Shown here: piece by piece, positions 18,596 through 27,976 of the stretch
Position numbering within the stretch: position 1 is the first letter of the stretch
Layout of the letters: every line of letters starts with the position of its first letter
NCBI GenBank assembly: GCA_005889535.1
Contig: VBHC01000118.1
Coordinates: 1-46,607 of the forward strand
Direction: 5' to 3'
Origin: Chloroflexota bacterium
GTDB taxonomy: Bacteria > Chloroflexota > Dormibacteria > CF-121
Length of the DNA stretch: 46,607 bases
Notes under the pieces: model-generated
What the model saw: the letters and a program-made list of their open reading frames with translations, nothing else
Told to the model about the DNA's origin: nothing
Databases searched by the model: none
Position numbers and translations under genes: made by a program

Positions 18596-21001
18596 CTAGT
18601 TCCCGTCGGCCGCCGCCGGCTCCTGGATCGCCGCCGGCTCCGTGAGCTCGGCACTGACGGCGGCATCGGACTTCGGCAGCAGCGCTTCGGCGATCACCTC
18701 GTCCATGCTGTTGACGTACTTGAAGATGAGCCGTTTGCGGATATCGACTGGAATGTCGGCCACGTCGGGCTGGTTGTCCGCCGGCAGCACGATGGTCTGG
18801 ATTCCGATCCGGTGCGCCGCCAGCACCTTCTCCTTCAGTCCTCCGATCGGCAGCACCCGGCCGCGCAGCGTGATCTCGCCGGTCAGGGCGACGTCCGAGC
18901 GGATGGGCCGCTGTGCCAGGGCCGACACGATCGCCAGCGCCATCGAGATGCCTGCCGATGGACCGTCCTTGGGGATAGCACCCTTGGGAATGTGAATATG
19001 CAGGTCGAGCTTGTCGCGGAAATCGACCGGGATGCCGAGCGCCTGCGCGTTCGAGCGAGCGTAGGACAGGGCCGCTCGGGCGGACTCCTGCATCACGTCG
19101 CCCAGCTGGCCGGTCAAATTGAGGTTGCCCTTGCCCGGCATCGTGATCACTTCGATGGTCAGCAGCACGCCACCCACCTCGGTCCAGGCAAGCCCGTTCG
19201 CCACCCCGATCAGCGACTCCTTGTGTCCCTCGTCGGGCTTGTATTTCGGCGGGCCCAGGAGGTCATCAAGGCGGTTGGGTGCGACTGACATTCGTCGCGT
19301 TCTGCCGGACACCACCTCTCGCGCGACCTTGCGGCAGACCCCCGCGATCGATCGCTCGAGGTTGCGGACGCCGGCCTCGCTGGTGTAGCGATTGATCATG
19401 GTGGAGATCGCCGGCCTGGTGATCTCGATGTTCTTTTCCGTCAGCCCGTGATCCGTGAGCTGTTTGGGGATCAGGAACTCACGGGCGATCACCATCTTCT
19501 CTTCGGTCGTATACCCCGGTAGATTGATCACCTCCATGCGGTCGAGCAAGGCCCGGGGAATCGAGTAGTAGACGTTGGCGGTCGTGATGAAGAGCACCTC
19601 GGAAAGATCGAACGGGATCTCGAGGTAGTGATCCGAGAAGTGCTTGTTCTGCTCCGGATCGAGGACCTCGAGCATGGCCGAGGCCGGATCTCCGCGGAAG
19701 TCTGAGGACATCTTGTCGACCTCGTCCAACAGGAACACGGGATTGCGGGTGCCGGCCTCACGCAGGCCCTTGATGATCCGGCCGGGCATGGAACCGACGT
19801 AGGTCCGTCGGTGACCGCGGATCTCGGCTTCATCCGAAACACCGCCAAGCGACACCCGCACGAACTTCCGGCCCAACGCCCGCGCGATCGACCGACCAAG
19901 GCTGGTCTTTCCAACGCCGGGCGGTCCGATGAAGCAGAGGATCGGCCCTTTTGGCGACTTCGTCAGCTGCCGCACCGCCAGAAATTCGAGGATGCGTTCC
20001 TTGACCTTTTTCAACCCGTGGTGGTCTTCATCAAGGACCTTCTCGGCGGCGCGCAGGTCGGTGACGTCCTCGCTGCGCTCCTGCCAGGGAAGCGACACGA
20101 CCAGGTCCAGGTAGTTGTGCAACACCGAGATCTCCGGTGAGCCGGGCGCCATTCGCTCCAGCCGGTCGACATCCTTGAGCAGGCGGTCTTCCAGCGCCTC
20201 GGCCAGCTCCAGCGCCCGGAGCTTCTCGCGGAGCTCATCGAGCTCGCTGAGCTGCGCCTCCTCCCCACCAAGCTCTTCCTGGATGACGCGCATCTGCTCT
20301 TTGAGGTAGAACTCCTTCTGCCGCCGGTCGATCTGCTGGCGGACCCGTTGCCGGATGCTCCGATCCATATCGAGGATCTCGATCTCGCGCTGCAGCACGC
20401 TGGATAGCTTCTCCAGCCGCGCGTCCATCTGGAAGGTCTCGAGCACGTCCTGCTTGTCGGTGACGCTGATGTTCAGATTGGAGGCGACGATGTCCGCAAG
20501 TCGCCCCGCATCTTCGACGCCGCGCACCGTCAGGTTGACCTCCGGCGGGACTTTCCTGTCGAGCTCGACGTAGCGGTCGAACAGGTCGACCACGCCACGC
20601 ATCAGGGCCTCCACCTCAGACGACGGCTGGACCTCCTCGTCGAGCAGCGCCACCTCGACCTTGAGGTGCGGTTTGACCTCGACGAAGCGCTCGATCAGGG
20701 CTCGGGAGGCGCCCTCGATCAAGACCTTGATGGTGTTGTCGGGCAACTTCAGCATCTGCACCACCTCGCCAAGCACGCCGACCCGGTAGAGGTCGGCTTC
20801 CTCGGGATCCTCGCAGTCGGCTCGCCGTTGGGTGCAGAGAAACACCTGCTTGCCGTGCAACATCGCGTCCTCCAGGGCCGCAATCGAGCGCTCCCGGCCG
20901 ACGTAGAGCGGAACGATCATGTGCGGGAAAAGGACGACGTTCTTTAAGGGGAGAAGAGGGAGTTGAAGGGTCGTGGCCGACGCGCCGGTCACCGACGCCA
21001 A
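18596..21001 (-). CDS. lon: ATP-dependent protease Lon
   Basis: 801 aa, full-length LonA. An N-terminal substrate-binding LON domain (about 12-205) leads into a long coiled coil with many Glu, Arg and Lys residues. The AAA+ module has GPPGVGKTS (Walker A) and LLDEVDKM (Walker B). The protease domain carries S682 in KDGPSAG and the partner Lys in PIGGLKEK. It degrades misfolded and regulatory proteins in the cytosol. TTG 21001 is chosen as start: it lies 8 bases after the clpX stop and has AGGAC upstream; GTG 20992 is the alternative. Co-transcribed with tig-clpP-clpX. Confidence 0.96.
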   Translation of the reverse strand: MASVTGASATTLQLPLLPLKNVVLFPHMIVPLYVGRERSIAALEDAMLHGKQVFLCTQRRADCEDPEEADLYRVGVLGEVVQMLKLPDNTIKVLIEGASRALIERFVEVKPHLKVEVALLDEEVQPSSEVEALMRGVVDLFDRYVELDRKVPPEVNLTVRGVEDAGRLADIVASNLNISVTDKQDVLETFQMDARLEKLSSVLQREIEILDMDRSIRQRVRQQIDRRQKEFYLKEQMRVIQEELGGEEAQLSELDELREKLRALELAEALEDRLLKDVDRLERMAPGSPEISVLHNYLDLVVSLPWQERSEDVTDLRAAEKVLDEDHHGLKKVKERILEFLAVRQLTKSPKGPILCFIGPPGVGKTSLGRSIARALGRKFVRVSLGGVSDEAEIRGHRRTYVGSMPGRIIKGLREAGTRNPVFLLDEVDKMSSDFRGDPASAMLEVLDPEQNKHFSDHYLEIPFDLSEVLFITTANVYYSIPRALLDRMEVINLPGYTTEEKMVIAREFLIPKQLTDHGLTEKNIEITRPAISTMINRYTSEAGVRNLERSIAGVCRKVAREVVSGRTRRMSVAPNRLDDLLGPPKYKPDEGHKESLIGVANGLAWTEVGGVLLTIEVITMPGKGNLNLTGQLGDVMQESARAALSYARSNAQALGIPVDFRDKLDLHIHIPKGAIPKDGPSAGISMALAIVSALAQRPIRSDVALTGEITLRGRVLPIGGLKEKVLAAHRIGIQTIVLPADNQPDVADIPVDIRKRLIFKYVNSMDEVIAEALLPKSDAAVSAELTEPAAIQEPAAADGN

Positions 21002-21008
21002 GGATGTC

Positions 21009-22280
21009 CTAGGCCGTCTGCTCGGGCGCGATCTCCTCGAGCTCTTCTTCCGAGTACATCTCGGGCTCGTTGCTGAAGTTGACCGACTTCTCCGTGATGA
21101 CGCATCGCTTGACCTCCGGGCGTGACGGAACTTCGAACATGGAGTTCAGCAGGATGTCTTCGATGATGCTCTTCAGCCCGCGCGCCCCGGTGCCCCGCTG
21201 CAGCGCCTTCTTGGCGATGGCGGTCAGGGCGGCTGGCTCAAACACAAGCTGGACATCGTCCAGAGCGAAAAACTTCTGGTATTGCTTGACGAACGCGTTC
21301 TTCGGCTCGGTGAGGATCCGGATGATGTCCGACTCGTCGAGGTAATCGAGGGTGACGGCAATCGGCAGGCGGCCGACGAACTCGGGAATCAGCCCGTACT
21401 TCAGGAGATCCATCGGCTGGAGCTGCTTGAGGATCTTCGTCGTCTCCTTACTGCGGTTGGCGTGGACTTCCGAGCCAAAGCCGATCTGTTTGTGGCCGAT
21501 CCGATGCTCGATCAGCCGCTCGAGCCCGTCGAAGGCGCCGCCGCAGACGAACAGGATGTTCGTGGTGTTGATCTGGATGAAGTCCTGGTGGGGATGTTTG
21601 CGGCCGCCCTGGGGCGGCACGTTGGCGATCGTGCCCTCGAGGATCTTCAGCAGCGCCTGCTGCACGCCCTCCCCCGACACATCGCGCGTGATCGAGGGAT
21701 TGTCGGACTTGCGGGCGATCTTGTCGATCTCGTCGATATAGATGATGCCGCGCTCGGCCCGGGCGATGTCGAAGTCCGCGGCCTGGATCAGGCGCAACAG
21801 GATGTTCTCCACGTCCTCACCGACATAGCCGGCCTCGGTCAGCGAGGTCGCGTCCGCGATCGAGAACGGTACGTCGATGATCTTCGCCAGCGTCTGGGCC
21901 AGCAGCGTTTTGCCGCAGCCGGTTGGCCCGACGAGCAGCACGTTGGACTTCTGCAGCTCGACGTCGCCCGCCATCTTGCTGTGGGCGATGCGCTTGTAAT
22001 GGTTGTAGACGGCGACCGAGAGCACCCGCTTGGCGTGGTCCTGGCCGACGACGTACTGGTCGAGCGCGGCGCAGATGGTTTTCGGGTTGGGGATCAGACC
22101 GCCCTTGGTGCGCTTCTGTGAGGTGGTCTTGGTGTCCTCTTCCAGTACCTCCTGGCAGAGGTCGATGCATTGATCGCAGATGTAGACGCCGGGACCGGCC
22201 ACCAGCTTGCGGACCTGGGATTGGTCCTTCCCACAGAAGGAGCAGCGGGTGTGGCGGCGGCGATCCTCGCGTTCGTTCAT
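21009..22280 (-). CDS. clpX: ATP-dependent Clp protease unfoldase ClpX
   Basis: 423 aa. An N-terminal C4 zinc-binding domain (CSFCG and CDQC, about 18-43) is followed by the AAA+ core: GPTGCGKT (Walker A), [10 protein letters not shown] (Walker B) and a GYVGEDVE pore loop. It unfolds substrates and feeds them to ClpP. Its ATG overlaps the clpP TGA by four bases (ATGA), and lon starts 8 bases after its stop. Confidence 0.97.
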   Translation of the reverse strand: MNEREDRRRHTRCSFCGKDQSQVRKLVAGPGVYICDQCIDLCQEVLEEDTKTTSQKRTKGGLIPNPKTICAALDQYVVGQDHAKRVLSVAVYNHYKRIAHSKMAGDVELQKSNVLLVGPTGCGKTLLAQTLAKIIDVPFSIADATSLTEAGYVGEDVENILLRLIQAADFDIARAERGIIYIDEIDKIARKSDNPSITRDVSGEGVQQALLKILEGTIANVPPQGGRKHPHQDFIQINTTNILFVCGGAFDGLERLIEHRIGHKQIGFGSEVHANRSKETTKILKQLQPMDLLKYGLIPEFVGRLPIAVTLDYLDESDIIRILTEPKNAFVKQYQKFFALDDVQLVFEPAALTAIAKKALQRGTGARGLKSIIEDILLNSMFEVPSRPEVKRCVITEKSVNFSNEPEMYSEEELEEIAPEQTA

Positions 22281-23014
22281 CGCGAGGTTTTCGGACCTTC
22301 CCGTTCGGGTTCGGGTCGCGGCTCGGGCCGGCTGCTGGTGCTGCCGGCGGTGCTCAGCTCGAGGCGGCCATCCTTGGCCGCGGCAGCGACGTCGGCCGGG
22401 CGGGCGGTGCTGAGGATGATGTCATCGATGATGCCGTAGCTCTTGGCTTCCGCGGCGCTCATGAAGAAGTCGCGCTCGGTGTCCCGCTCGATCTTCTCGA
22501 TCGGCTGGCCGGTATGCTCGGCAAGGATATCGTTGAGGGTCTTGCGGATGCGCAGGATCTCCTGCGCGTGGATCTGGATGTCGGTCGCCTGCCCCTGGAA
22601 GCCGCCCGACGGCTGGTGGATCAGGATCCGGGTGTTGGGGAGCGCGAAGCGCATGCCCTTGGCGCCGCCCGCCAGCAGCACCGTCGCCATGCTGGCCGCC
22701 AGCCCCATGCACACGGTCGAGACCCGTGGGCTGACGTAGCGCATCGTGTCGTAAATGGCGAGCCCGGCGGTGACGACGCCGCCCGGGCTGTTGATATAGA
22801 TGTTGATGTCCTTGTCCGGATCCTCGCTCGCCAGGAACAGCAATTGCGCCATGACCACATTCGCCACCTGGTCATCGATCGGGGTGCCGATGAAGATGAT
22901 GCGGTCCTTGAGCAGCCGCGAGTAAATATCGAAGGCGCGTTCGCCCCGGTTCGTGGTCTCGATGACCATGGGAATGAGGGCTTCGGGACGCCGGCTGAGC
23001 CGTTCGAAATTCAT
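22277..23014 (-). CDS. clpP: ATP-dependent Clp protease proteolytic subunit
   Basis: 245 aa from ATG 23014. Catalytic triad S108 (LAASMA), H133 (LIHQP) and D182 (RDFFM). The C-terminal ~45 residues after the core are Pro/Glu/Arg-rich and longer than in the usual ~195-205 aa enzyme, so a disordered tail is likely. ATG 23014 is chosen because CAGGAG stands six bases upstream; the longer frame to 23047 would run across the -10 box. Partner of ClpX, encoded directly after it with a 4-base overlap. Confidence 0.96.
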   Translation of the reverse strand: MNFERLSRRPEALIPMVIETTNRGERAFDIYSRLLKDRIIFIGTPIDDQVANVVMAQLLFLASEDPDKDINIYINSPGGVVTAGLAIYDTMRYVSPRVSTVCMGLAASMATVLLAGGAKGMRFALPNTRILIHQPSGGFQGQATDIQIHAQEILRIRKTLNDILAEHTGQPIEKIERDTERDFFMSAAEAKSYGIIDDIILSTARPADVAAAAKDGRLELSTAGSTSSRPEPRPEPEREGPKTSR

Positions 23015-23033
23015 GGGGCTCTCCTGTCTCGCC

Positions 23034-23039
23034 ATTATA
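23034..23039 (-). promoter_or_regulatory. -10 box upstream of clpP
   Basis: The minus strand reads a perfect TATAAT 19 bases before the clpP ATG, with the AGGAG site in between. No good -35 hexamer is visible at 16-18 bases. This suggests clpP-clpX-lon can be transcribed separately from tig. Confidence 0.5.
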
Positions 23040-23096
23040 GGGTTCAATTCTTACAATCCAGTCTTCCGCGTACTCACTTTTGAATACGCATTTCGG

Positions 23097-24494
23097 TCAG
23101 CGTTCTTTCTTTCCCCGCGTTTTCCGCCCGCTCCCCGACGCCGACTGCCCCGCGTGCTCGAGCTCTTTCGCTTCCGCAGGCGGCTCCATTGTATCGGAAG
23201 ATTCTGGCGCCGCCACCGTACTCAAATAGTCAATGGTCTTTCGCATCAAAAGCTGGTGCCGAAAGTATGCCCGCACCGGGTCCGCGGTCCGCAGGTCGCG
23301 GGTGCGCCGGCTGACCTGCTCGTCTTCGGCGAGCGCATTGGTGACGGCGGCCTCGATTTCCGCCTCCGACACGGCGAGGCCCTCGCGCTCCGCCACCGTC
23401 TCCAGCGCCAGCTCGAGCCGGACCTTCTGCACCGCCTGTGGTCGTTGCTCGGCCTTCATGACGTCCAGCGAGTTGTTGGTGTACTCGAGGTAGCGCTCCA
23501 TCTTCACGCCCTGCTCCTGCAAGCGCAGCTCCAGCTCCCGGACCCGGCGGTTGACCTCGCGGTCGATGAGCGCCTCCGGGATTTCGGCCTCCATCCGCTC
23601 GTCGAGCGCCTTGAGCACGTCATTCTCGAAACGTTGCTCGTCGGCCTGGTGCGCGGCCTCTTGCAGCTCGTCGTGCACTTCCTGCCGGAGCTCCGCCAGC
23701 GTCTGGCCTCGCCCAACCTGCCGAGCCAGCTCGTCGTCAAGCGGCGGCAGCCGGCGCTCCTTGATGGATTTGACGGTGACCCGGAAGATGACGTCCGAAC
23801 CGGCCAGGTCCTTCTTCGGATAGTCTTGTGGGAGCTTCAGCCGGATATCGCGGCTCTCCCCGATCGCCTGCCCGATGAGCCCATCGGCGAGCCCGGGGAT
23901 CAGGCGCTCCTTGTCGACCTCGAGTTGGGCGTCGGTCTGGCTTTCGCCGATCAGGACCGCGCCCGATTTCAGGATATGGGTGTCTACAGTCAGAAAATCC
24001 CCCGCCTGCACCGGCCGCTCGACGGCATAGAGCTCGGCGAACCGTCCGCGCAGGCGCTCGATCGCCTCCTCGACATCGACGTCCCCGATCTCGGTGCGAG
24101 GCCGCGGCACCCGGATGTCCTTGTACTCCTTGAGGGCAATCTCGGGCTTGACCGAGACGGTGGCGGTAAACCGCATGGACTGGCCGCGGTCGAACTGCTG
24201 CACCTCGACTCGGGGAACGTCGATCGGATCGAGGCCGGCCTCATCGAGGGCCGAGTTGTAGGCGGTGGGAAGCAAGAGATCGAGGGCTTCCTGGCGCAAC
24301 GCCGGCCAGCCGATCTCTCGCTCGATCATCGGACGCGGCGCTTTTCCCGGACGGAATCCGGCGATCCGTACCCGCGGGGCGAGCCGAGCGTATGCCTGAT
24401 CGATCGATTTCGACACCTGGTCGGCATCGACTTCGACCGAGAGCAGGACCTGCGAGCCAGGCTTCCGCTCAGTTTCCACCTTGACCGCTGCCAC
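23097..24494 (-). CDS. tig: Trigger factor chaperone
   Basis: 465 aa. The ribosome-binding domain carries the GFRPGKAP signature near residue 47, followed by a PPIase domain (about 150-245) and a helical C-terminal chaperone domain. The last ~35 residues are Lys/Glu/Ser-rich. It holds nascent chains at the ribosome exit and has prolyl isomerase activity. The start is GTG 24494. No Shine-Dalgarno is seen, but TAGCGT ends 8 bases upstream and could be a -10 for a nearly leaderless message. The gene heads the tig-clpP-clpX-lon cluster. Confidence 0.95.
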   Translation of the reverse strand: MAAVKVETERKPGSQVLLSVEVDADQVSKSIDQAYARLAPRVRIAGFRPGKAPRPMIEREIGWPALRQEALDLLLPTAYNSALDEAGLDPIDVPRVEVQQFDRGQSMRFTATVSVKPEIALKEYKDIRVPRPRTEIGDVDVEEAIERLRGRFAELYAVERPVQAGDFLTVDTHILKSGAVLIGESQTDAQLEVDKERLIPGLADGLIGQAIGESRDIRLKLPQDYPKKDLAGSDVIFRVTVKSIKERRLPPLDDELARQVGRGQTLAELRQEVHDELQEAAHQADEQRFENDVLKALDERMEAEIPEALIDREVNRRVRELELRLQEQGVKMERYLEYTNNSLDVMKAEQRPQAVQKVRLELALETVAEREGLAVSEAEIEAAVTNALAEDEQVSRRTRDLRTADPVRAYFRHQLLMRKTIDYLSTVAAPESSDTMEPPAEAKELEHAGQSASGSGRKTRGKKER

Positions 24495-24602
24495 GGTGAC
24501 TTACGCTACCAGTTCGGTTTGATTCCGAACACGGCCAAATGGGCGGGCGATCGTAAGGTTCGTAACATCTTTAAATTTCGCAGCCACTGGCAGACGGCTG
24601 AA

Positions 24603-24637
24603 GAATTTCGACGCCCTTGTCGCGGGCGCCGAAATTC
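24603..24637. other. Imperfect inverted repeat between tig and tRNA-Leu
   Basis: GAATTTCG, one mismatch, CGCCC, a 7-base loop, then GGGCG, one mismatch, CGAAATTC: 13 paired bases. It lies in the only long spacer of this region, downstream of tRNA-Leu and about 110 bases upstream of the tig start on the same strand. It could end the tRNA transcript or regulate tig. There is no T-run. Confidence 0.5.
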
Positions 24638-24745
24638 AAGACACGCCGCGGGCCGGCGACCGGAAACGCGCGTACGAGGGGGAACTGCTGACCGGGGAGA
24701 TGCGCGCGTACGCTGCTAATCCGGGCTTGACGCCGGCCCTTGGAG

Positions 24746-24766
24746 CCAACCCCTTTTCGGGGTTGG
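24746..24766 (-). terminator. Hairpin just downstream of tRNA-Leu
   Basis: Perfect 8-bp stem CCAACCCC/GGGGTTGG with a 5-base loop, starting four bases after the tRNA 3' end on the minus strand. The shape and position fit a terminator or processing hairpin. There is no U-tract, so Rho-independent termination is unproven. Confidence 0.55.
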
Positions 24767-24769
24767 GCT

Positions 24770-24851
24770 TGCGGGCGAAGGGACTCGAACCCCCATGGCT
24801 TGCGCCACACGGTCCTAAGCCGTGCGCCTGTACCAATTCGGCTACGCCCGC
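24770..24851 (-). tRNA. tRNA-Leu (anticodon UAG)
   Basis: The minus strand folds as a cloverleaf. Acceptor arms GCGGGCG and CGCCCGC pair and discriminator A is at 24770. The anticodon stem CACGG/CCGTG encloses CTTAGGA, giving anticodon UAG (reads CUN). A variable arm follows and the T arm contains GGTTCGAGTCC. No CCA is encoded, so it is added after transcription. Confidence 0.95.
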
Positions 24852-24879
24852 AGGGCAAAGAGAAATATACCGACGTAAG

Positions 24880-25788
24880 ATGCTGGCCGTAAGCAGTCTG
24901 GACATCGCACCCACCATCCGGGAGGCGAAGACGGCCGGCGCCCCGATCGTTGCCCTGGAGTCTGCCGTCATCACGCATGGCCTGCCGAAGGCGGCGGCGA
25001 TGGACGCCGTTGCGCGACAGTGGGATGCCTGCACCAAGCGGGGTGCCACGCCGGCGGTGGTGGCGGTTTTCGACGGCTGCCTGCGCGTCGGCTTGTCGCT
25101 CGACCAATGCGCCAGTCTCGCGGACCGCACCGACGCGGCCAAAGTGTCGCCCTGGAACCTGGGTGCCGCGCTCGTATCCCCGGGATTCGGCGGGACCACG
25201 GTGGCGGCCACCATCGCGGCCGCGGCGAAGGCCGGCATCCGGATCGTCAGCACGGGAGGAATCGGGGGCGTTCACCCCGGCGATGCCCAGGATGTCTCCT
25301 CGGACCTGACCGAGCTCAGCCGGCAGGCCGTCTGTGTTGTCTGCGCCGGACCGAAATCAACGCTGGATGCTCCAGCGACGCTCGAACGACTCGAAACCCT
25401 TGGCGTGCCGGTGATCGGTTGGCGCTCGTCGGTACTTGCCGGGTTCCTTGCCACCTCTGCTGGTCCGCGATTGTCGGCCCGCGCCGACAGCTTCGATGAG
25501 CTCGCGCTGCTGTTGCGCCATCACTGGGACCTGGGCGGTGCCGGCGCCGTGGTGAGCCAGCCACTCCCGTTCGACCTCGCGATCCCCCGGCGTGACCTGG
25601 CGGTAGATGACACCGCGGCGCGTGGTCCGCAGCGAACCCCCACCGAGCTGCGCCGGCTCCAGGCACGCCTCGGGGAACGGGTCATCCGTGCCAACGTCGC
25701 CCTGCTCGAGCACAACGCCGCCCTCGCCGGCTCGCTCGCCGTCGCGCTGGGCCGGCTGCAACCCGCGGCGGAGGGCGCTCATGCCTGA
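24880..25788 (+). CDS. psuG: Pseudouridine-5'-phosphate glycosidase
   Basis: 302 aa. It splits pseudouridine 5'-phosphate to uracil and ribose 5-phosphate. Family marks: ALESAVITHGLP (catalytic Glu), GGTTVAATI, STGGIGGVHPGD, DVSSDLTEL and AGPKSTLDAPATLERLE (the Lys that bonds the ribose). ATG 24880 is the start the family supports; the open frame extends back through the tRNA-Leu region. No pseudouridine kinase (psuK) is next to it, although the two genes usually travel together. It starts 28 bases from the tRNA gene, divergently, and overlaps the next gene by 8 bases. Confidence 0.93.
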   Translation: MLAVSSLDIAPTIREAKTAGAPIVALESAVITHGLPKAAAMDAVARQWDACTKRGATPAVVAVFDGCLRVGLSLDQCASLADRTDAAKVSPWNLGAALVSPGFGGTTVAATIAAAAKAGIRIVSTGGIGGVHPGDAQDVSSDLTELSRQAVCVVCAGPKSTLDAPATLERLETLGVPVIGWRSSVLAGFLATSAGPRLSARADSFDELALLLRHHWDLGGAGAVVSQPLPFDLAIPRRDLAVDDTAARGPQRTPTELRRLQARLGERVIRANVALLEHNAALAGSLAVALGRLQPAAEGAHA

Positions 25789-25984
25789 TTCCCCGGCGAC
25801 CGAGGAACAGCTGCGCCGGCTGAAGAACACGGTGATGGGCGCCGGCCACCGGCTCTCTCAGATCGCCCGGTCCTACGAGCTCCATCCGGGCGAAGCGTCC
25901 GAGCTGGCGTCGATCACCCGCGAGCTCGAAGACGCGGCTGGAAGGCTAGAGCGCCTGCTGGCCGCCCTCCGGCGCGACCGGTAG
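25781..25984 (+). CDS. Small helical protein of unknown function
   Basis: 67 aa, starting at ATG 25781 inside the psuG end (ATGCCTGA overlap), which suggests co-translation with psuG. The sequence is charged and predicted helical throughout (TEEQLRRLKN, then LEDAAGRLERLLAALRRD), like a short coiled coil. I recognise no family. Its last 39 bases lie opposite the end of the convergent membrane-protein gene. Confidence 0.55.
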   Translation: MPDSPATEEQLRRLKNTVMGAGHRLSQIARSYELHPGEASELASITRELEDAAGRLERLLAALRRDR

Positions 25985-26320
25985 CGGATCCGGCTGGAGC
26001 GCGCGGAACACGGCGGCCGCGGCGGCGATGGCGATGATCAAGAAGGCGGCCGCGGTGGTGAACAGGGCGATGACGATCAGCGGGGCGGTGTTGTGCCCCG
26101 CCGTCAGATAGAGCATCGCCGCCAGCGTCCAGAATCCGGTGAGCGCCGCGGCGAGGCGGGCCCAAACCGGGGCGGCCTTGAGATATCGCTGGTGGGTGCC
26201 GAGCTGCAGCGGGAGCCGTTCGGCCCACTCCGGCCGGAAGGCCCAGGCGAGCGCCAGCGCCGCCCACCCGGCGGCATTGAGCAGGGCGAACACGCTCAGC
26301 ATCGCCCGCAGCAGGTCCAC
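25946..26320 (-). CDS. Small membrane protein
   Basis: 124 aa with about four hydrophobic helices (roughly 5-28, 50-72, 78-92 and 93-107) and a polar tail. No family recognised. The start is GTG 26320, or ATG 26302 six codons in; neither has a clear ribosome site. It converges on and overlaps the 67-aa gene by 39 bases. Confidence 0.6.
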   Translation of the reverse strand: MDLLRAMLSVFALLNAAGWAALALAWAFRPEWAERLPLQLGTHQRYLKAAPVWARLAAALTGFWTLAAMLYLTAGHNTAPLIVIALFTTAAAFLIIAIAAAAAVFRALQPDPLPVAPEGGQQAL

Positions 26321-26382
26321 AGGCAGAGCAACGGCACCCCCCGGGCTTCCCTACGGCGCTGCGCCGGCCTTCCGCGAGGTTG

Positions 26383-27405
26383 TTACGCGAGCACGGCCCG
26401 CAGCCGGTCGGCCGATTCCTCGGCCAGCGTGTCGTTGATGAAAACGCCCGCGCCCGACTCAGAGCCCGCGAGGTATTTCAGCTTCCCGCGGTCTCGCAGG
26501 ATCGGGTAGAACTCGACATGGAGATGCGCCTGCACCGGGGCCGGCCCGCCCGCCGGCGCCTGATGCATCGCCATCATGTACGGCATCGGTAGATCGAACA
26601 GGCGGTCGTAGGCGCGCGCGATCCGCTGCATCGCCGTCAGGAAGGCTTGCCGGGCCACCGGAGTCAGCGCCGTCAACGCCGGTCGGTGAGCTCGGGTGGC
26701 GATGTGGACTTCGTAGGCCCAGCGGGCATAACCGGGGACATACGCGACGATGCCGTTCTCGTCGATCAAGACCCGACGACGCCCCTTCCGCTCGTCGCCG
26801 ATAAGCCGGCACAACAAACATCCGCCAGTCTGCCGACGCAGTTCCGCCGCCGCCACCGGCGGGACGAACGGGTACGCATAAATCTGCCCGTGGGGATGGT
26901 GCAGGGTGACGCCCACATGCTCACCACGGTTCTCGAAGATGAAGACGTAGCGAACTCCGCGGCGGGCCGCGAGCTCGCGATAGCGATCACTCCAGACCTC
27001 GGCCAACCGGGCCAGCCTGGAATCGGAGAGCGTGGAAAAGGAGCCCTCGTGCTCATCGGTGTAGACCACCACCTCACACGACCCGCCAGCCGGAGGCGCC
27101 GGCACCATGGCGGGAAAGCGATTTTCAAAGACCGCGGCGTCGAATCGCGCCGCGGGAATCTCGGTCGAGTGACCGGGCCGGGATGCGCAGAGCGGACAGT
27201 CGGCGCGCTCCGGCAGAAACGTGCGCGCCTGGCGGGACGCGGCCACCAGCACCCACTCGCGCCGCAGGGGATTCCAGCGGCGTTGATAGACACCGCTCGG
27301 CATCGAGGGCGCTTGATAGCCCTCCGGCGCCGGCGCAAAATCACCGTACAGATAGACATGGCGCCCGTCCGGTTGGACGATCTCGGTACGGACCGGGCGC
27401 GACAT
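26383..27405 (-). CDS. galT: Galactose-1-phosphate uridylyltransferase
   Basis: 340 aa. Exchanges UMP between UDP-glucose and galactose-1-phosphate (Leloir pathway). RRWNPLRREWVLVAASR at the N-terminus, a CPLC zinc-ligand pair near residue 71, FENRFP, and the HIT-related HHPHGQ active site (second His is the nucleophile) are all present. HLHVEFYP occurs near residue 297. The start ATG 27405 has no Shine-Dalgarno, but TATGAT ends 8 bases upstream. No galK or galE is adjacent. Confidence 0.95.
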   Translation of the reverse strand: MSRPVRTEIVQPDGRHVYLYGDFAPAPEGYQAPSMPSGVYQRRWNPLRREWVLVAASRQARTFLPERADCPLCASRPGHSTEIPAARFDAAVFENRFPAMVPAPPAGGSCEVVVYTDEHEGSFSTLSDSRLARLAEVWSDRYRELAARRGVRYVFIFENRGEHVGVTLHHPHGQIYAYPFVPPVAAAELRRQTGGCLLCRLIGDERKGRRRVLIDENGIVAYVPGYARWAYEVHIATRAHRPALTALTPVARQAFLTAMQRIARAYDRLFDLPMPYMMAMHQAPAGGPAPVQAHLHVEFYPILRDRGKLKYLAGSESGAGVFINDTLAEESADRLRAVLA

Positions 27406-27413
27406 CGCGCCAC

Positions 27414-27419
27414 ATCATA
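27414..27419 (-). promoter_or_regulatory. Possible leaderless -10 of galT
   Basis: TATGAT on the minus strand ends 8 bases before the galT ATG. This spacing puts the transcription start at or next to the start codon. No matching -35 is seen. Confidence 0.4.
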
Positions 27420-27432
27420 ACCAGCAGAAAGC

Positions 27433-27819
27433 CTACCGCTGCAATTTGCGCGTCGCGCGACGCTGTTCAGCACGGCGCGCCTGCAGATTGAGGTAAACAA
27501 GCACGCAAGCGCCCACAACAAATATGCTGCCGACGATTAGCGTGATCCAACGGACATGTAGCGCCGGAACCACCAGCCACGCCAGGCACCACGCTGCAAA
27601 GAGCACCGCAAATGCGGCACCAACGAGGTTCTGCGGCCGGGTCTGGGGATCCCTATCCACTACGTAGCACACTGCGGCGATCAGCGATGCGAAAGCAATG
27701 AGGCAGACGCCGCCGACAAACGCGAACCTCGAGTGCAGCGGAAAGGAAAGAATGAACCCAGCAGCGCCAAGCCCGGCGAGCCAGTAGTACAGGAACGTGA
27801 CCCGGCGCATCGCAGTCAT
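27433..27819 (-). CDS. Four-helix membrane protein of unknown function
   Basis: 128 aa, four hydrophobic segments (about 10-28, 32-52, 64-84, 90-110) and an Arg/Gln-rich cytosolic tail. The base composition is less GC-rich than its neighbours. No family recognised. It lies between tRNA-Arg and galT on the same strand. Confidence 0.6.
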   Translation of the reverse strand: MTAMRRVTFLYYWLAGLGAAGFILSFPLHSRFAFVGGVCLIAFASLIAAVCYVVDRDPQTRPQNLVGAAFAVLFAAWCLAWLVVPALHVRWITLIVGSIFVVGACVLVYLNLQARRAEQRRATRKLQR

Positions 27820-27846
27820 GCGGCAGCCATGTCACTACGACGCCGC

Positions 27847-27861
27847 CGGTTCTACGAACCG
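27847..27861 (-). terminator. Small hairpin after tRNA-Arg
   Basis: CGGTTC-TAC-GAACCG forms a 6-bp stem about 30 bases beyond the tRNA-Arg 3' end. It could mark transcript end or processing. No U-run follows. Confidence 0.3.
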
Positions 27862-27890
27862 TCGCGCTCCGAACTACGGGAGTAAAAGAA

Positions 27891-27964
27891 TGCGCCCAGG
27901 AGGATTTGAACCCCCGCGCCCGGGTCCGTAGCCCGGTGCTCTATCCAGGCTGAGCTATGGGCGC
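27891..27964 (-). tRNA. tRNA-Arg (anticodon ACG)
   Basis: 74-base cloverleaf on the minus strand. Acceptor arms GCGCCCA/TGGGCGC pair with discriminator A. The D arm contains AGCTCAGCCTGGATAGAGC. The anticodon stem CCGGG/CCCGG encloses CTACGGA (anticodon ACG, usually edited to ICG). The T arm contains GGTTCAAATCC. CCA is not encoded. It begins 12 bases after the thpR stop. Confidence 0.96.
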
Positions 27965-27976
27965 ATTGCGGAAGCC

